A stretch of DNA of 64,000 nt from positions 620,001-684,000 of the forward strand of contig NC_134126.1 of the NCBI RefSeq assembly GCF_040939455.1. The letters are read 5' to 3'. The notes under the pieces were generated by a model that searched no databases, had not been told where the DNA came from, and saw only the letters and a list, made by a program, of their open reading frames with translations. This document shows, in pieces, positions 46,771-59,774 of the stretch (position 1 is its first letter; each line of letters starts with the position of its first letter). The translations under genes and the position numbers were made by a program. The DNA is from Microcebus murinus (Eukaryota > Chordata > Mammalia > Primates > Cheirogaleidae).

Positions 46771-49101
46771 GCCTGCCCGTCGGCCGTGGGCGAGTGGACA
46801 CAACCAGATCCGCACTGCGCCCTGCCTGACCGTCTGCCGTGGGTGAGTGGACACAGCCAGATCCGACTGCGCCCTGCCTGACCGCCTGCCGTGGGTGAGT
46901 GGACACAGCCAGATCCGCAATGCGCCCTGACTGCGCGTCTCCCGTGGGCGAGTGGATACAGCCAGATCCGCACTGCGCCCTGCTTGCCCTTCTGCCGTGG
47001 GTGAGTGGACACAGCCAGATCCGCACTGCGCCCTGCCTGACCATCTGCCGTGTGTGAGTGGACACAGCCAGAACCACACTGCGCCCTGCCTGCCCATCTG
47101 CCGTGGGTGAGTGGAAACAGCCCGATCCGCACTGCGCCCTGCCAGACCGTGTGCCGTGGGTGAGTGGACACAGCCAGATCCACACTGCGCCCTGCCTGCC
47201 CCTGTGCCGTGGGCGAGTGGACACAGCCAGATCCGCACTGCGCCGTGCCTGACCGTCTGCCGTGGGTGAGTGGACACAGCCAGATCCGCACTGCGCCCTG
47301 CCTGACCGTCTGCCGTGGGTGAGTGGACACCGCCAGATCCGCACTGCGCCCTGCCTGCCCGTCTCCCGTGGGCGAGTGGACACAGCCAGATCCACACTGC
47401 GTCCTGCCTGCCCGTCTGCCGTGGGTGAGTGGACACAACCAGATCCGCACTGCGCCCTGCCTGACCGTCTCCCGTGGGTGAGTGGACACAGCCAGATCCG
47501 CACTGCGCCTTGCCTGCCCGTCTCACGTGGGTGAGTGGACACAGCCAGATCCGCACTGTGCCCTCCCTGCCCGTCTCCCGTGGGTGAGTGGACACAGCCA
47601 GATCCGCACTGCACCCTGCCTGAGCGTCCTTCGTGGGTGAGTGGACACCGCCAGATCCGCATTGCGCCCTGCCTGCCCGTCTCCCGTGGGTGAGTGGACA
47701 CAGCCAGATCCGCACTGCGCCCTGCCTGCCCGTCTCCCGTCAGTGAGTGGACACAGCCAGATCCGCACTGCGCCCTGCCTGCCCGTCTCCCGTCAGTGAG
47801 TGGACACAGCCAGATCCGCACTGCTCCCTGCCTGCCCGTCTCCCGTGGGTGAGTGGACACAGCCAGACCCGCACTGCGCGCTGCCTGCCCGTCTCCCGTG
47901 GGCGAGTGGACACAGCCAGATCCGCACTGCGCCCTGCCTGCCCATCTGTCGTGGGCGAGTGGACACAGCCAGATCCGCACTGCGCGCTGCCTGCCCGTCT
48001 GTCGTGGGCGAGTGGACACAGCCATATCCGCACTGCGCCCTGCCTGCCCGTCTGCCGTTGGTGAGTGGACACAGCCAGATCCACACTGCGCCGTGCCTGC
48101 CCGTCTGCCGTGGGTGAGTGGACACAGCCAGATCCGCACTGCGCCCTGCCTGACCCTCTCCCGTGGGTGAGTGGACACAGCCAGATCCGCACTGCGCCCT
48201 GCCTGCCCGTCTCCCGTGGGTGAGTGGAAACAGTCAGATCCGCAGTGCTCCCTGCTTGCCCGTCTCCCGTGGGCGAGTGGACACAGCCAGATCCGCACTG
48301 CGCGCTGCCTACCCGTCTCCCGTGGGCGAGTGGACACAGCCAGATCCGCACTGCGCGCTGCCTGCCCGTCTGTCGTGGGCGAGTGGACACAGCCATATCC
48401 GAACTACGCCCTGCCTGACCGTCTGCCGTGGGTGAGTGGACACAGCCAGATCCACACTGCGCCCTGCCTGCCCGTCTGCCGTGGGCGAGCGGACACAGCC
48501 AGATCCGCACTGTGCACTGCCTGACCATCTGCCGTGGGTGAGTGGACACAGCCAGATCCGCACTGCGCCCTGCCTGACCGCCTGTCGTGGGTGAGTGGAC
48601 ACAGCCAGATCTGCACTCCGCCGTGCCTGCCCGTCTGCCGTGGGTGAGTGGACACAGCCAGATCCACACTGCGCCCTGCCTGCCCGTCTGCCGTGTGTGA
48701 GTGGACACAGCCAGATCCGCACTGCGCCCTTCCTGACCGTCTCCCGTGGGTGATTGGACACAGCCAGATACGCACTGCGGCTTGCCTGCCCGTCTCACGT
48801 GGGTGAGTGGACACAGCCAGATCCGCACTGCGCCCTACCTGCCCGTCTCCCGTTGGTGAGTGGACACAGCCAGATCCGCACTGCGCCCTGCCTGACCGTC
48901 CTTCGTGGGTGAGTGGACACCGCCAGATCCGCACTGCGCCCTCCCTGCCCGTCTCCCGTGGGTGAGTGGACACAGCCAGATCCGCACTGCGCAATGCCTG
49001 CCCGTCTCCCGTCAGTGAGTGGACACAGCCAGATCCGCACTGCGCTCTGCCTGACCGCCTGCCGTTGGTGAGTCAACACAGCCAGATCTGCACTGCGCCC
49101 T
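46771..49101. repeat. HOR block L, copy L2 (44 monomers)
   Basis: This is the tandem partner of L1 with equal length. Small differences include GTGGAAACAGTC near 48,225 where L1 has GTGGACACAGTC, and GAGTCAACAC near 49,070 where L1 has GAGTCGACAC. The right edge is near 49,101, where the CCCGTCGGCCG continuation is replaced by CTGACCGTCTGCTG. Confidence 0.88.
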
Positions 49102-50267
49102 GCCTGACCGTCTGCTGTGGGTGAGTGGACACAGCCAGATCCGCACTGCGCCCTGCCTGCCCGTCTCCCGTGGGTGAGTGGACACAGCCAGATCCGCACT
49201 GCGCCCTGCCTGCCGGTCTCCCGTGGGTGAGTGGACACAGCCAGATCCGCACTGCGCCCTGCCTGACCGTCTCCCGGGGGAGAGTGGACACAGCCAGATC
49301 CGCACTGCGCCCTGCCTGCCCTTCTGCCGTGGGTGAGTGGACACAGCCAGATCCGCACTGCGCCCTGCCTGACCGTCTGCCGTCGGTGAGTGGACACAGC
49401 CAGATCCACACTGCGCCCTGCCTGCCTATCTGCCGTGGGCGAGTGGACACAGCCCGATCCGCACTGCGCCCTGCCTGACCGTCTGCCGTGGGTGAGTGGA
49501 CACAGCCAGATCCGCACTGCGCCCTGCCTGCCCGTCTGCCGTGGGCGAGTGGACACAGCCAGATCCGCACTGCGCCCTGCCTGACCGTCTGCCGTGGGTG
49601 AGTGGACACAGCCAGATCCACACTGCGCCCTGCCTGCCCCTCTGCCGTCGGCGAGTGGACACAGCCAGATCCGCACTGCGCCCTGCCTGACCGCCTGCCG
49701 TGGGTGAGTGGACACAGCCAGATCCGCACTGCGCCCTGCCTGCCCGTCACCCGTGGGCGAGTGGACACAGCCAGATCCGCACTGCGCCCTGCCTGACCGT
49801 CTGCCGTGGGTGAGTGGACACAGCCAGATCCGCACTGTGCCCTGCCTGCCCGTCTCCCGTGGGTGAGTAGACACAGCCAGATCCGCACTGCGCCTTGCCT
49901 GCCCGTCTCCCGTCAGTGAGTGGACACAGCCAGATCCGCACTGCGCCCTGCCTGCCCGTAACCCGTGGGCGAGTGGACACAGCCAGATCCGCACTGCGCC
50001 CTGCCTGCCGGTCTCCCGTGGGTGAGTGGACACAGACAGATCTTCACTGCGCCCTGCCTGCCCGTCTCCCGTGGGTGAGTGGACACAGACAGATCCGCAC
50101 TGCACCTTGCCTGCCCGTCTCCCGTCAGTGAGTGGACACAGCCAGATCCGCACTGTGCCCTGCCTGCCCGTCTCCCGTTGGTGAGTGGACACAGCCAGAT
50201 CCACACTGCGCCCTGCCTGCCCGTCGGCCGTGGGTGAGTGGACACAGCCAGATCCACACTGCGCCCT
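49102..50267. repeat. Dimer-type and CCGGTC monomers between L2 and L3
   Basis: About 22 monomers. At 49,390, 49,496 and 49,602 the 106-bp alternation of GGGCGAG and GGGTGAG monomers seen in block H returns. CTGCCGGTCTCCCG (about 49,211 and 50,006), CCCGTAACCCG (about 49,956), CACAGACAGATC (about 50,033) and paired CCCGTCGGCCG monomers (about 50,219 and 50,272) are notable. No gene is seen. Confidence 0.73.
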
Positions 50268-51165
50268 GCCTGCCCGTCGGCCGTGGGCGAGTGGACACAA
50301 CCAGATCCGCACTGCGCCCTGCCTGACCGTCTGCCGTGGGTGAGTGGACACAGCCAGATCCGCACTGCGCCCTGCCTGACCGCCTGCCGTGGGTGAGTGG
50401 ACACAGCCAGATCCGCACTGCGCCCTGCCTGCCCGTCTCCCGTGGGCGAGTGGATACAGCCAGATCCGCACTGCGCCCTGCTTGCCCTTCTGCCGTGGTG
50501 AGTGGACACAGCCAGATCCGCACTGCGCCCTGCCTGACCATCTGCCGTGTGTGAGTGGACACAGCCAGAACCACACTGCGCCCTGCCTGCCCGTCTGCCG
50601 TGGGTGAGTGGACACAGCCCGATCCGCACTGCGCCCTGCCTGACCGTGTGCCGTGGGTGAGTGGACACAGCCAGATCCACACTGCGCCCTGCCTGCCCCT
50701 GTGCCGTGGGCGAGTGGACACAGCCAGATCCGCACTGCGCCGTGCCTGACCGTCTGCCGTGGGTGAGTGGACACAGCCAGATCCACACTGCGCCCTCCCT
50801 GACCGTCTGCCGTGGGTGAGTGGACACCGCCAGATCCGCACTGCGCCCTGCCTGCCCGTCTCCCGTGGGTGAGTGGACACAGCTAGATCCACACTGCGTC
50901 CTGCCTGCCCGTCTGCCGTGGGTGAGTGGACACAACCAGATCCGCACTGCGCCCTGCCTGACCGTCTCCCGTGGGTGAGTGGACACAGCCAGATCCGCAC
51001 TGCGCCTTGCCTGCCCGTCTCACGTGGGTGAGTGGACACAGCCAGATCCGCACTGCGCCCTACCTGCCCGTCTCCCGTGGGTGAGTGGACACAGCCAGAT
51101 CCGCACTGCACCCTGCCTGACCGTCCTTCGTGGATGAGTGGACACCGCCAGATCCGCACTGCGCC
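50268..51165. repeat. HOR block L, partial third copy L3
   Basis: L3 matches the left part of L2 (from 46,771) at an offset of about 3,497 bp. It lacks the GATCCGACTG deletion but has its own missing G in CTGCCGTGGTGAG near 50,497. The order CCCGTCGGCCG, GTGGATACAG, CAGAACCACAC and CCCCTGTGCCG is retained. Confidence 0.8.
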
Positions 51166-51187
51166 CTGCCTGCCCGTCTCCCGTGGG

Positions 51188-52724
51188 CGAGTGGAAACAG
51201 CCAGATCCGCACTTTGCCCTGCCTGACCGTCTGCCGTGGGTGAGTGAACACAGCCAGATCCGCACTGCGCCCTGCCTGCCCGTCTCCCGTGGGCGAGTGG
51301 ACACAGCCAGATCCGCACTGCGCCCTGCCTGCCCGTCTCCAGTGGGCGAGCGGACACAGCCAGATCCGCACTGCGCCCTGCCTAACCGCCTGCCGTGGGT
51401 GAGTGGACACAGCCAGATCCGCACTGCGCCCTGCCTAACCGCCTGCCGTGGGTGAGTGGACACATCCAGATCCGCACTGCGCCCTGCCTGCCCGTCTCCC
51501 GGGGGCGAGTGGACACAGCCAGATCCGCACTGCGCCCTGCCTGCCCTTCTGCCGTGGGTGAGTGGACACAGCCAGATCCGCACTGCGCCCTACCTGACCA
51601 TCTGCCGTGGGTTTGTGGACACAGCCAGATCCGCACTGCGCCTTGCCTGCCCGTCTCCCGTCAGTGAGTGGACACAGCCAGATCCGCACTGCGCCCTGTC
51701 TGCCTGTCTGCCGTGTGTGAGTGGACACAGCCAGATCCGCATTGCGCCATGCCTGCCCGTCTCCCGTCAGTGAGTGTACACAGCCAGATCCGCACTGCAC
51801 GCAGCCTGCCCGTCTCCCGTGGGTGAGTGGACACAGCCAGATCCGCACTGCGCCCTGCCTGCCCGTCTCCAGTGGGCGAGTGGACATAGCCAGATCCGCA
51901 CTGCGCCCTGCCTGCCCGTCTCCAGTGGGCGTGTGGACACAGCCAGATCCACACTGCGCCCTGCCTGCCCGTCTGCCGTGGGTGAGTGGACACAGCCAGA
52001 TCCGCACTGCACCTTGCCTGCCCGTCTCCCGTCAGTGAGTGGACACAGCCAGATCCGCACTGCGCCCTGCCTGCCCGTCTGCCGTGGGTGAGTGGACACA
52101 GCCAGATCCGCACTGCGCCCTGCCTGCCCGTCTGCCGTGGGTGAGTGGACACAGCCAGATCCGCACTGCGCACTGCCTGACCGTCTGCCGTGGGTGAGTG
52201 GACACAGCCAGATCCGCACTGCGCCCTGCCAGACCGCCTGCCGTGGGTGAGTGTACACAGCCAGATCCGCACTGCGCCCTGCCTGCCCGTCTCCCGTGGG
52301 TGAGTGGACACAGCCAGATCCACACTGCGCCCTCACTGCTCGTCTGCCGTGGGCGAGTGGACACAGCCAGATCCGCACTGCGCCCTGCCTGACCGTCTGC
52401 CGTGGGTGAGTGGACACAGCCAGATCCGCACTGCGCCCTGCCTGACCGCCTGCCGTGGGTGAGTGTACACAGCCAGATACGCACTGCGCCCTGCCTGCCC
52501 GTCTCCCGGGGGCGAGTGGACACAGCCAGATCCGCAATGCGCCCTGCCTGCCCTTCTGCCGTGGGTGAGTGGACACAGTCAGATCCGCACTGCGCCCTGC
52601 CTGACCGTCTGCCGTGGGCTTGTGGACACAGCCCGATCCGCACTGCGCCCTGCCTGACCGTCTGACGTGGGTGAGTGGACACAGCCAGATCCACACAGCG
52701 CCCTGCCTGCCCCTCTGCCGTGGG
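51188..52724. repeat. HOR block M, unit M1 (29 monomers)
   Basis: M units are delimited by a marker monomer that reads GCGAGTGGAAACAG and then CCGCACTTTGCCC. Its ACTTT lies at 51,211, 52,748, 55,079, 56,775, 58,100 and 60,167, giving successive spacings of 29, 44 (less one base), 32, 25 and 39 monomers. M1 also introduces GGGTTTGTGGAC (about 51,609) and GGGCTTGTGGAC (about 52,617), subtypes found only to the right of 51.6 kb. Confidence 0.85.
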
Positions 52725-55055
52725 CGAGTGGAAACAGCCAGATCCGCACTTTGCCCTGCCTGACCGTCTGCCGTGGGTGAGTGGACACAGCCAGATCCGC
52801 ACTGCGCCCTGCCTGCCCGTCTCCCATGGGCGAGTGGACACAGCCAGATCCGCACTGCGCCCTGCCTGCCCGTCTCCAGTGGGCGAGTGGACACAGCCAG
52901 ATCCGCACTGCGCCCTGCCTGCCCCTCTGCCGTGGGTGAGTGGACACAGCCAGATCCGCACTGCGCCCTGCCTAACCGCCTGCCGTGGGTGAGTGGACAC
53001 AGCCAGATCCGCACTGCGCCCTGCCTGCCCGTCTCCCGGGGGCGAGTGGACACAGCCAGATCCGCACTGCGCCCTGCCTGCCCTTCTGCCGTGGGTGAGT
53101 GGAGACAGCCAGATCCGCACTGCGCCCTACCTGACCATCTGCCGTGGGTTTGTGGACACAGCCAGATCCGCACTGCGCCTTGCCTGCCCGTCTCCCGTCA
53201 GTGAGTGGACACAGCCAGATCCGCACTGCGCCCTGTCTGCCCGTCTGCCGTGTGTGAGTGGACACAGCCAGATCCGCATTGCGCCATGCCTGCCCGTCTC
53301 CCGTCAGTGAGTGGACACAGCCAGATCCGCACTGCGCGCAGCCTGCCCGTCTCCCGTGGGTGAGTGGACACAGCCAGATCCGCACTGCGCCCTGCCTGCC
53401 CGTCTCCAGTGGGCGAGTGGACATAGCCATATCCGCACTGCGCCCTGCCTGCCCGTCTCCAGTGGGCGTGTGGACACAGCCAGATCCACACTGCGCCCTG
53501 CCTGCCCGTCTGCCGTGGGTGAGTGGACACAGCCAGATCCGCACTGCACCTTGCCTGCCCGTCTCCCGTCAGTGAGTGGACACAGCCAGATCCGCACTGC
53601 GCCCTGCCTGCCCGTCTGCCGTGGGTGAGTGGACACAGCCAGATCCGCACTGCGCCCTGCCTGCCCGTCTGCCGTGGGTGAGTGGACACAGCCAGATCCG
53701 CACTGCACACTGCCTGACCGTCTGCCGTGGGTGAGTGGACACAGCCAGATCCGCACTGCGCCCTGCCTGACCGCCTGCCGTGGGTGAGTGTACACAGCCA
53801 GATCCGCACTGCGCCCTGCCTGCCCGTCTCCCGTGGGTGAGTGGACACAGCCAGATCCACACTGCGACCTGCCTGCCCGTCTGCCGTGGGCTTGTGGACA
53901 CAGCCCGATCCGCACTGCGCCCTGCCTGACCGTCTGCCGTGGGCGAGTGGACACAGCCAGATCCGCACTGCGCCCTGCCTGCCCGTCTGCCGTGGGCGAG
54001 TGGACACAGCCAGATCCGCATGCGCCCTGCCTGCCGGTCTCCCGTGGGTGAGTGGACACAGACAGATCCGCACTGCGCCCTGCCTGCCCGTCTCCCGTGG
54101 GTGAGTGGACACAGACAGATCCGCACTGCACCTTGCCTGCCCGTCTCCCGTCAGTGAGTGGACACAGCCAGATCCGCACTGTGCCCTGCCTGCCCGTCTC
54201 CCGTGGGTGAGTGGACACAGCCAGATCCACACTGCGCCCTGCCTGCCCGTCGGCCGTGGGTGAGTGGACACTGCCAGATCCACACTGCGCCCTGCCTGCC
54301 CGTCGGCCGTGGGCGAGTGGACACAGCCAGATTCGCACTGCGCCCTGCCTGCCCGTCTCCCGTGGGCGAGTGGACACAGCCAGATCCGCACTGCGCCCTG
54401 CCTGCCCTTCTGCCGTGGGTGAGTGGACACAGCCAGATCCGCACTGCGCCCTGCCTGACCGTCTGCCGTGGGTGAGTGGACACAGCCAGATCCGCACTGC
54501 GCCCTGCCTGCCCGTCTCCCGTGGGTGAGTGGACACAGCCAGATCCGCACTGCGCCCTGCCTGACCGTCTGCCGTGGGTGAGTGGACACAGCCAGATCCG
54601 CACTGCGCCCTGCCTGCCCATCTCCCGTGGGTGAGTGGACACAGCCAGATCCGCACTGCTCCTTGCCTGCCCGTCTCCTGTCAGTGAGTGGACACAGCCA
54701 GATCCGCACTGCGCCCTGCCTGCCCATCTGTCGTGAGCGAGTGGACACAGCCAGATCCGCACTGCGCCCTGCCTGCCCTTCTGCCGTGGGTGAGTGGACA
54801 CAGCCAGATCCGCACTGCGCCCTGCCTGCCCGTCTGCCGTGGGCTTGTGGACACAGCCCGATCCGCACTGCGCCCTGCCTGACCGTCTGCCGTGGGCGAG
54901 TGGACACAGCCAGATCCGCACTGCGCCCTGCCTGCCCGTCTGCCGTGGGCGAGTGGACACAGCCAGATCCGCACTGCGCCCTGCCTGACCGTCTGACGTG
55001 GGTGAGTGGACACAGCCAGATCCACACTGCGCCCTGCCTGCCCCTCTGCCGTAGG
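52725..55055. repeat. HOR block M, unit M2 (44 monomers, one base short)
   Basis: This unit shares its first part with M1 (offset 1,537 bp). It contains a deletion in GATCCGCATGCG near 54,020, unique in the window. Its middle part has paired CCCGTCGGCCG monomers (near 54,248 and 54,301) and CACAGACAGATCC monomers as in 50,030-50,290, so it merges material from both regions. Confidence 0.82.
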
Positions 55056-56751
55056 CGAGTGGAAACAGCCAGATCCGCACTTTGCCCTGCCTGACCGTCT
55101 GCCGTGGGTGAGTGAACACAGCCAGATCCGCACTGCGCCCTGACTGCCCGTCTCCCGTGGGCGAGTGGACACAGCCAGATCCGCACTGCGCCCTGCCTGC
55201 CCGTCTCCAGTGGGCGAGCGGACACAGCCAGATCCGCACTGCGCCCTGCCTAACCGCCTGCCGTGGGTGAGTGGACACAGCCAGATCCGCACTGCGCCCT
55301 GCCTAACCGCCTGCCGTGGGTGAGTGGACACATCCAGATCCGCACTGCGCCCTGCCTGCCCGTCTCCCGGGGGCGAGAGGACACAGCCAGATCCGCACTG
55401 CGCCCTGCCTGCCCTTCTGCCGTGGGTGAGTGGACACAGCCAGATCCGCACTGCGCCCTACCTGACCATCTGCCGTGGGTTTGTGGACACAGCCAGATCC
55501 GCACTGCGCCTTGCCTGCCCGTCTCCCGTCAGTGAGTGGACACAGCCAGATCCGCACTGCGCCCTGTCTGCCTGTCTGCCGTGTGTGAGTGGACACAGCC
55601 AGATCCGCATTGCGCCATGCCTGCCCGTCTCCCGTCAGTGAGTGGACACAGCCAGATCCGCACTGCACGCAGCCTGCCCGTCTCCCGTGGGTGAGTGGAC
55701 ACAGCCAGATCCGCACTGCGCCCTGCCTGCCCGTCTCCAGTGGGCGAGTGGACATAGCCAGATCCGCACTGCGCCCTGCCTGCCCGTCTCCAGTGGGCGT
55801 GTGGACACAGCCAGATCCATACTGCGCCCTGCCTGCCCGTCTGGCGTGGGTGAGTGGACACAGCCAGATCCGCACTGCACCTTGCCTGCCCGTCTCCCGT
55901 CAGTGAGTGGACACAGCCAGATCCGCACTGCGCCCTGCCTGCCCGTCTGCCGTGGGTGAGTGGACACAGCCAGATCCGCACTGCGCCCTGCCTGCCCGTC
56001 TGCCGTGGGTGAGTGGACACAGCCAGATCCACACTGCGCACTGCCTGACCGTCTGCCGTGGGTGAGTGGACACAGCCAGATCCGCACTGCGCCCTGCCTG
56101 ACCGCCTGCCGTGGGTGAGTGTACACAGCCAGATCCGCACTGCGCCCTGCCTGCCCGTCTCCCGTGGGTGAGTGGACACAGCCAGATCCACACTGCGCCC
56201 TCACTGCCCGTCTTCCGTGGGCGAGTGGACACAGCCAGATCCGCACTGCGCCCTGCCTGACCGTCTGCCGTGGGTGAGTGGACACAGCCAGATCCGCACT
56301 GCGCCCTGCCTGACCGCCTGCCGTGGGTGAGTGGACACAGCCAGATACGCACTGCGCCCTGCCTGCCCGTCTCCCGGGGGCGAGTGGACACAGCTAGATC
56401 CGCACTGCGCCCTGCCTGCCCTTCTGCCGTGGGTGAGTGGACACAGTCAGATCCGCACTGCGCCCTGCCTGACCGTCTGCTGTGGGTGAGTGGACACAGC
56501 CAGATCCACACTGCGACCTGCCTGCCCGTCTGCCGTGGGCTTGTGGACACAGCCCGATCCGCACTGCGCCCTGCCTGACCGTCTGCCGTGGGCGAGTGGA
56601 CACAGCCAGATCCGCACTGCGCCCTGCCTGCCCGTCTGCCGTGGGCGAGTGGACACAGCCAGATCCGCACTGCGCCCTGCCTGACCGTCTGACGTGGGTG
56701 AGTGGACACAGCCAGATCCACACAGCGCCCTGCCTGCCCCTCTGCCGTGGG
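55056..56751. repeat. HOR block M, unit M3 (32 monomers)
   Basis: The first part follows M1 at an offset of 3,868 bp, sharing the GGACACATCCAG monomer (about 55,328) and GCACTGCACGCAGCC (about 55,664). The later part follows the GGGCTTGTGG succession of M1 and M2. Private variants are CTCCCGGGGGCGAGAGG near 55,366 and CTGGCGTGGG near 55,842. Confidence 0.83.
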
Positions 56752-58076
56752 CGAGTGGAAACAGCCAGATCCGCACTTTGCCCTGCCTGACCGTCTGCCG
56801 TGGGTGAGTGGACACAGCCAGATCCGCACTGCGCCCTGCCTGCCCGTCTCCCGTGGGCGAGTGGACACAGCCAGATCCGCACTGCGCCCTGCCTGCCCGT
56901 CTCCAGTGGGCGAGTGGACACAGCCAGATCCGCACTGCGCCCTGCCTGCCCTTCTGCCGTGGGTGAGTGGACACAGCCAGATCCGCACTGCGCCCTGCCT
57001 AACCGCCTGCCGTGGGTGAGTGGACATAGCCAGATCCGCACTGCGCCCTGCCTGCCCGTCTCCCGGGGGCGAGTGGACACAGCCAGATCCGCACTGCGCC
57101 CTGCCTGCCCTTCTGCCGTGGGTGAGTGGACACAGCCAGATCCGCACTGCGCCCTACCTGACCATCTGCCGTGGGTTTGTGGACACAGCCAGATCCGCAC
57201 TGCGCCTTGCCTGCCCGTCTCCCGTCAGTGAGTGGACACAGCCAGATCCGCACTGCGCCCTGTCTGCCCGTCTGCCGTGTGTGAGTGGACACAGCCAGAT
57301 CCGCATTGCGCCATGCCTGCCCGTCTCCCGTCAGTGAGTGGACACAGCCAGATCCGCACTGCGCGCAGCCTGCCCGTCTCCCGTGGGTGAGTGGACACAG
57401 CCAGATCCGCACTGCGCCCTGCCTGCCCGTCTCCAGTGGGCGAGTGGACATAGCCAGATCCGCACTGCGCCCTGCCTGCCCGTCTCCAGTGGGCGTGTGG
57501 ACACAGCCAGATCCACACTGCGCCCTGCCTGCCCGTCTGCCGTGGGTGAGTGGACACAGCCAGATCCGCACTGCACCTTGCCTGCCCGTCTCCCGTCAGT
57601 GAGTGGACACAGCCAGATCCGCACTGCGCCCTGCCTGCCCGTCTGCCGTGGGTGAGTGGACACAGCCAGATCCGCACTGCGCCCTGCCTCCCCGTCTCCC
57701 GGGGGCGAGTGGACACAGCCAGATCCGCACTGCGCCCTGCCTGCCTTTCTGCCGTGGGTGAGTGGACACAGTCAGATCCGCACTGCGCCCTGCCTGACCG
57801 TCTGCTGTGGGTGAGTGGACACAGCCAGATCCACACTGCGACCTGCCTGCCCGTCTGCCGTGGGCTTGTGGACACAGCCCGATCCGCACTGCGCCCTGCC
57901 TGACCGTCTGCCGTGGGCGAGTGGACACAGCCAGATCCGCACTGCGCCCTGCCTGCCCGTCTGCCGTGGGCAAGTGGACACAGCCAGATCCGCACTGCGC
58001 CCTGCCTGACCGTCTGACGTGGATGAGTGGACACAACCAGATCCACACAGCGCCCTGCCTGCCCCTCTGCCGTGGG
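56752..58076. repeat. HOR block M, unit M4 (25 monomers)
   Basis: This unit matches the left part of M2 at an offset of 4,027 bp. It is shorter because a segment after about 57,680 is missing and a CCTCCCCGTCTCCCGGGGG monomer joins on. The junction lies close to the left edge of block N. Confidence 0.82.
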
Positions 58077-59774
58077 CGAGTGGAAACAGCCAGATCCGCA
58101 CTTTGCCCTGCCTGACCGTCTGCCGTGGGCGAGTGGACACAGCCAGATCCGCACTGCGCCCTGCCTGCCCTTCTGTCGTGGGTGAGTGGACACAGCCAGA
58201 TCCGCACTGCGCCCTGCCTAACCGCCTGCCGTGGGTGAGTGGACACAGCCAGATCCGCACTGCGCCCTGCCTGCCCGTCTCCCGGGGGCGAGTGGACACA
58301 GCCAGATCCGCACTGCGCCCTGCCTGCCCTTCTGCCGTGGGTGAGTGGACACAGCCAGATCCGCAATGCGCTCTACCTGACCATCAGCCGTGGGTTTGTG
58401 GACACAGCCAGATCCGCACTGCGCCTTGCCTCCCCGTCTCCCGTCAGTGAGCGGACACAGCCAGATCCGCACTGCGCCCTGCCTGCCCGTCTGTCGTGGG
58501 TGAGTGGACACAGCCAGATCCGCACTGCGCCTTGCCTGCTCGTCTCCCGTCGGTGAGTGGACACAGCCAGATCCACACTGCGCCCTGCCTGCCCGTCTCC
58601 CGTGGGTGAGTGGACACAGCCAGATCCGCACTGCGCCCTGCCTGCCCGTCTCAGGTGGGCGAGTGGACACAGCCAGATCCACACTGCGCCCTGCCTGCCC
58701 GTCTCCCGTGGGTGAGTGGACACAGCCAGATCCCCACTGCGCCCTGCCTGCCCATCTCCAGTGGGCGAGTGGACACAGCCAGATCCACACTGCGCCCTGC
58801 CTGCCCGTCTGCCGTGGGTGAATGGACACAGCCAGATCCGCACTGCGCCCTGCCTGACCGTCTCCCGTGGGTGAGTGGACACAGCCAGATCCGCACTGCG
58901 CCCTGCCTGCCCGTCTCCCATGGGTGAGTGGACACAGCCAGATCCACACTGCGCCCTGCCTGCCCGTCTGCCGTGGGTGAATGGAAACAGCCAGATCCGC
59001 ACTGCGCCCTGCCTGACCGTCTCCCGTGGGTGAGTGGACACAGCCAGATCCGCACTGCGCCCTGCCTGCCAGTCTCCCGTGGGTGAGTGGACACAGCCAG
59101 ATCCGCACTGCACCTTGCCTGCCCGTCTCCCGTCAGTGAGTGGACACAGCCAAATCCGCACTGTGCCCTGCCTGCCCGTCTCCCGTGGGTGAGTGGACAC
59201 AGCCAGATCCGCACTGCGCGCTGCCTGCCCGTATCCCGTGGGCGAGTAGACACAGCCAGATCCGCACTGCGCCCTGCCTGACCGCCTGCCGTGGGTGAGT
59301 GGACACAGCCAGATCCGCACTGCGCCCTGCCTGCCCGTCTCCCTTGGGCGAGTGGACACAGCCAGATCCGCACTGCGCCCTGCCTGCCCTTCTACCATGG
59401 GTGAGTGGACAAAGCCAGATCCGCACTGCGCCCTGCCTGACCGTCTGCCGTGGGTGAGTGGACACAGCCAGATCCGCACTGCGCCCTGCCTGCCCGTCTC
59501 CCGTGGGTGAGTGGACACAGCCAGATCCGCACTGCGCCCTGCCTGCCCTTCTGCCGTGTGTGAGTGGTCACAGCCAGATCCGCACTGCGCCCTGCCTGCC
59601 CGTCTCCCGTGGGTGAGTGGACACAGCCAGATCCGCACTGCGCCTTGCCTGCCCGTCTCCTGTCAGTGAGTGGACACAGCCAGATCCGCACTGCGCCCTG
59701 CCTGCCCGTCTCCCGTGGGCTAGTGGACACAGCCAGATCCGCACTGCGCCCTGCCTGCCGGTCTTCCGTGGGCG
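57708..59774. repeat. HOR block N, copy N1 (39 monomers, 2,067 bp)
   Basis: N1 is directly followed by N2 at exactly 2,067 bp with no length difference. Shared private variants include CTGCCTTTCTGCC (57,740 and 59,807), GGGCAAGTGGAC (57,969 and 60,036), GTGGATGAGTGGACACAACC (58,018 and 60,085), CCCGTCTCAGGTGGG (58,647 and 60,714), GATCCCCACTGC (58,730 and 60,797) and GGGCTAGTGG (59,718 and 61,785). The two are nearly identical. Confidence 0.92.
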
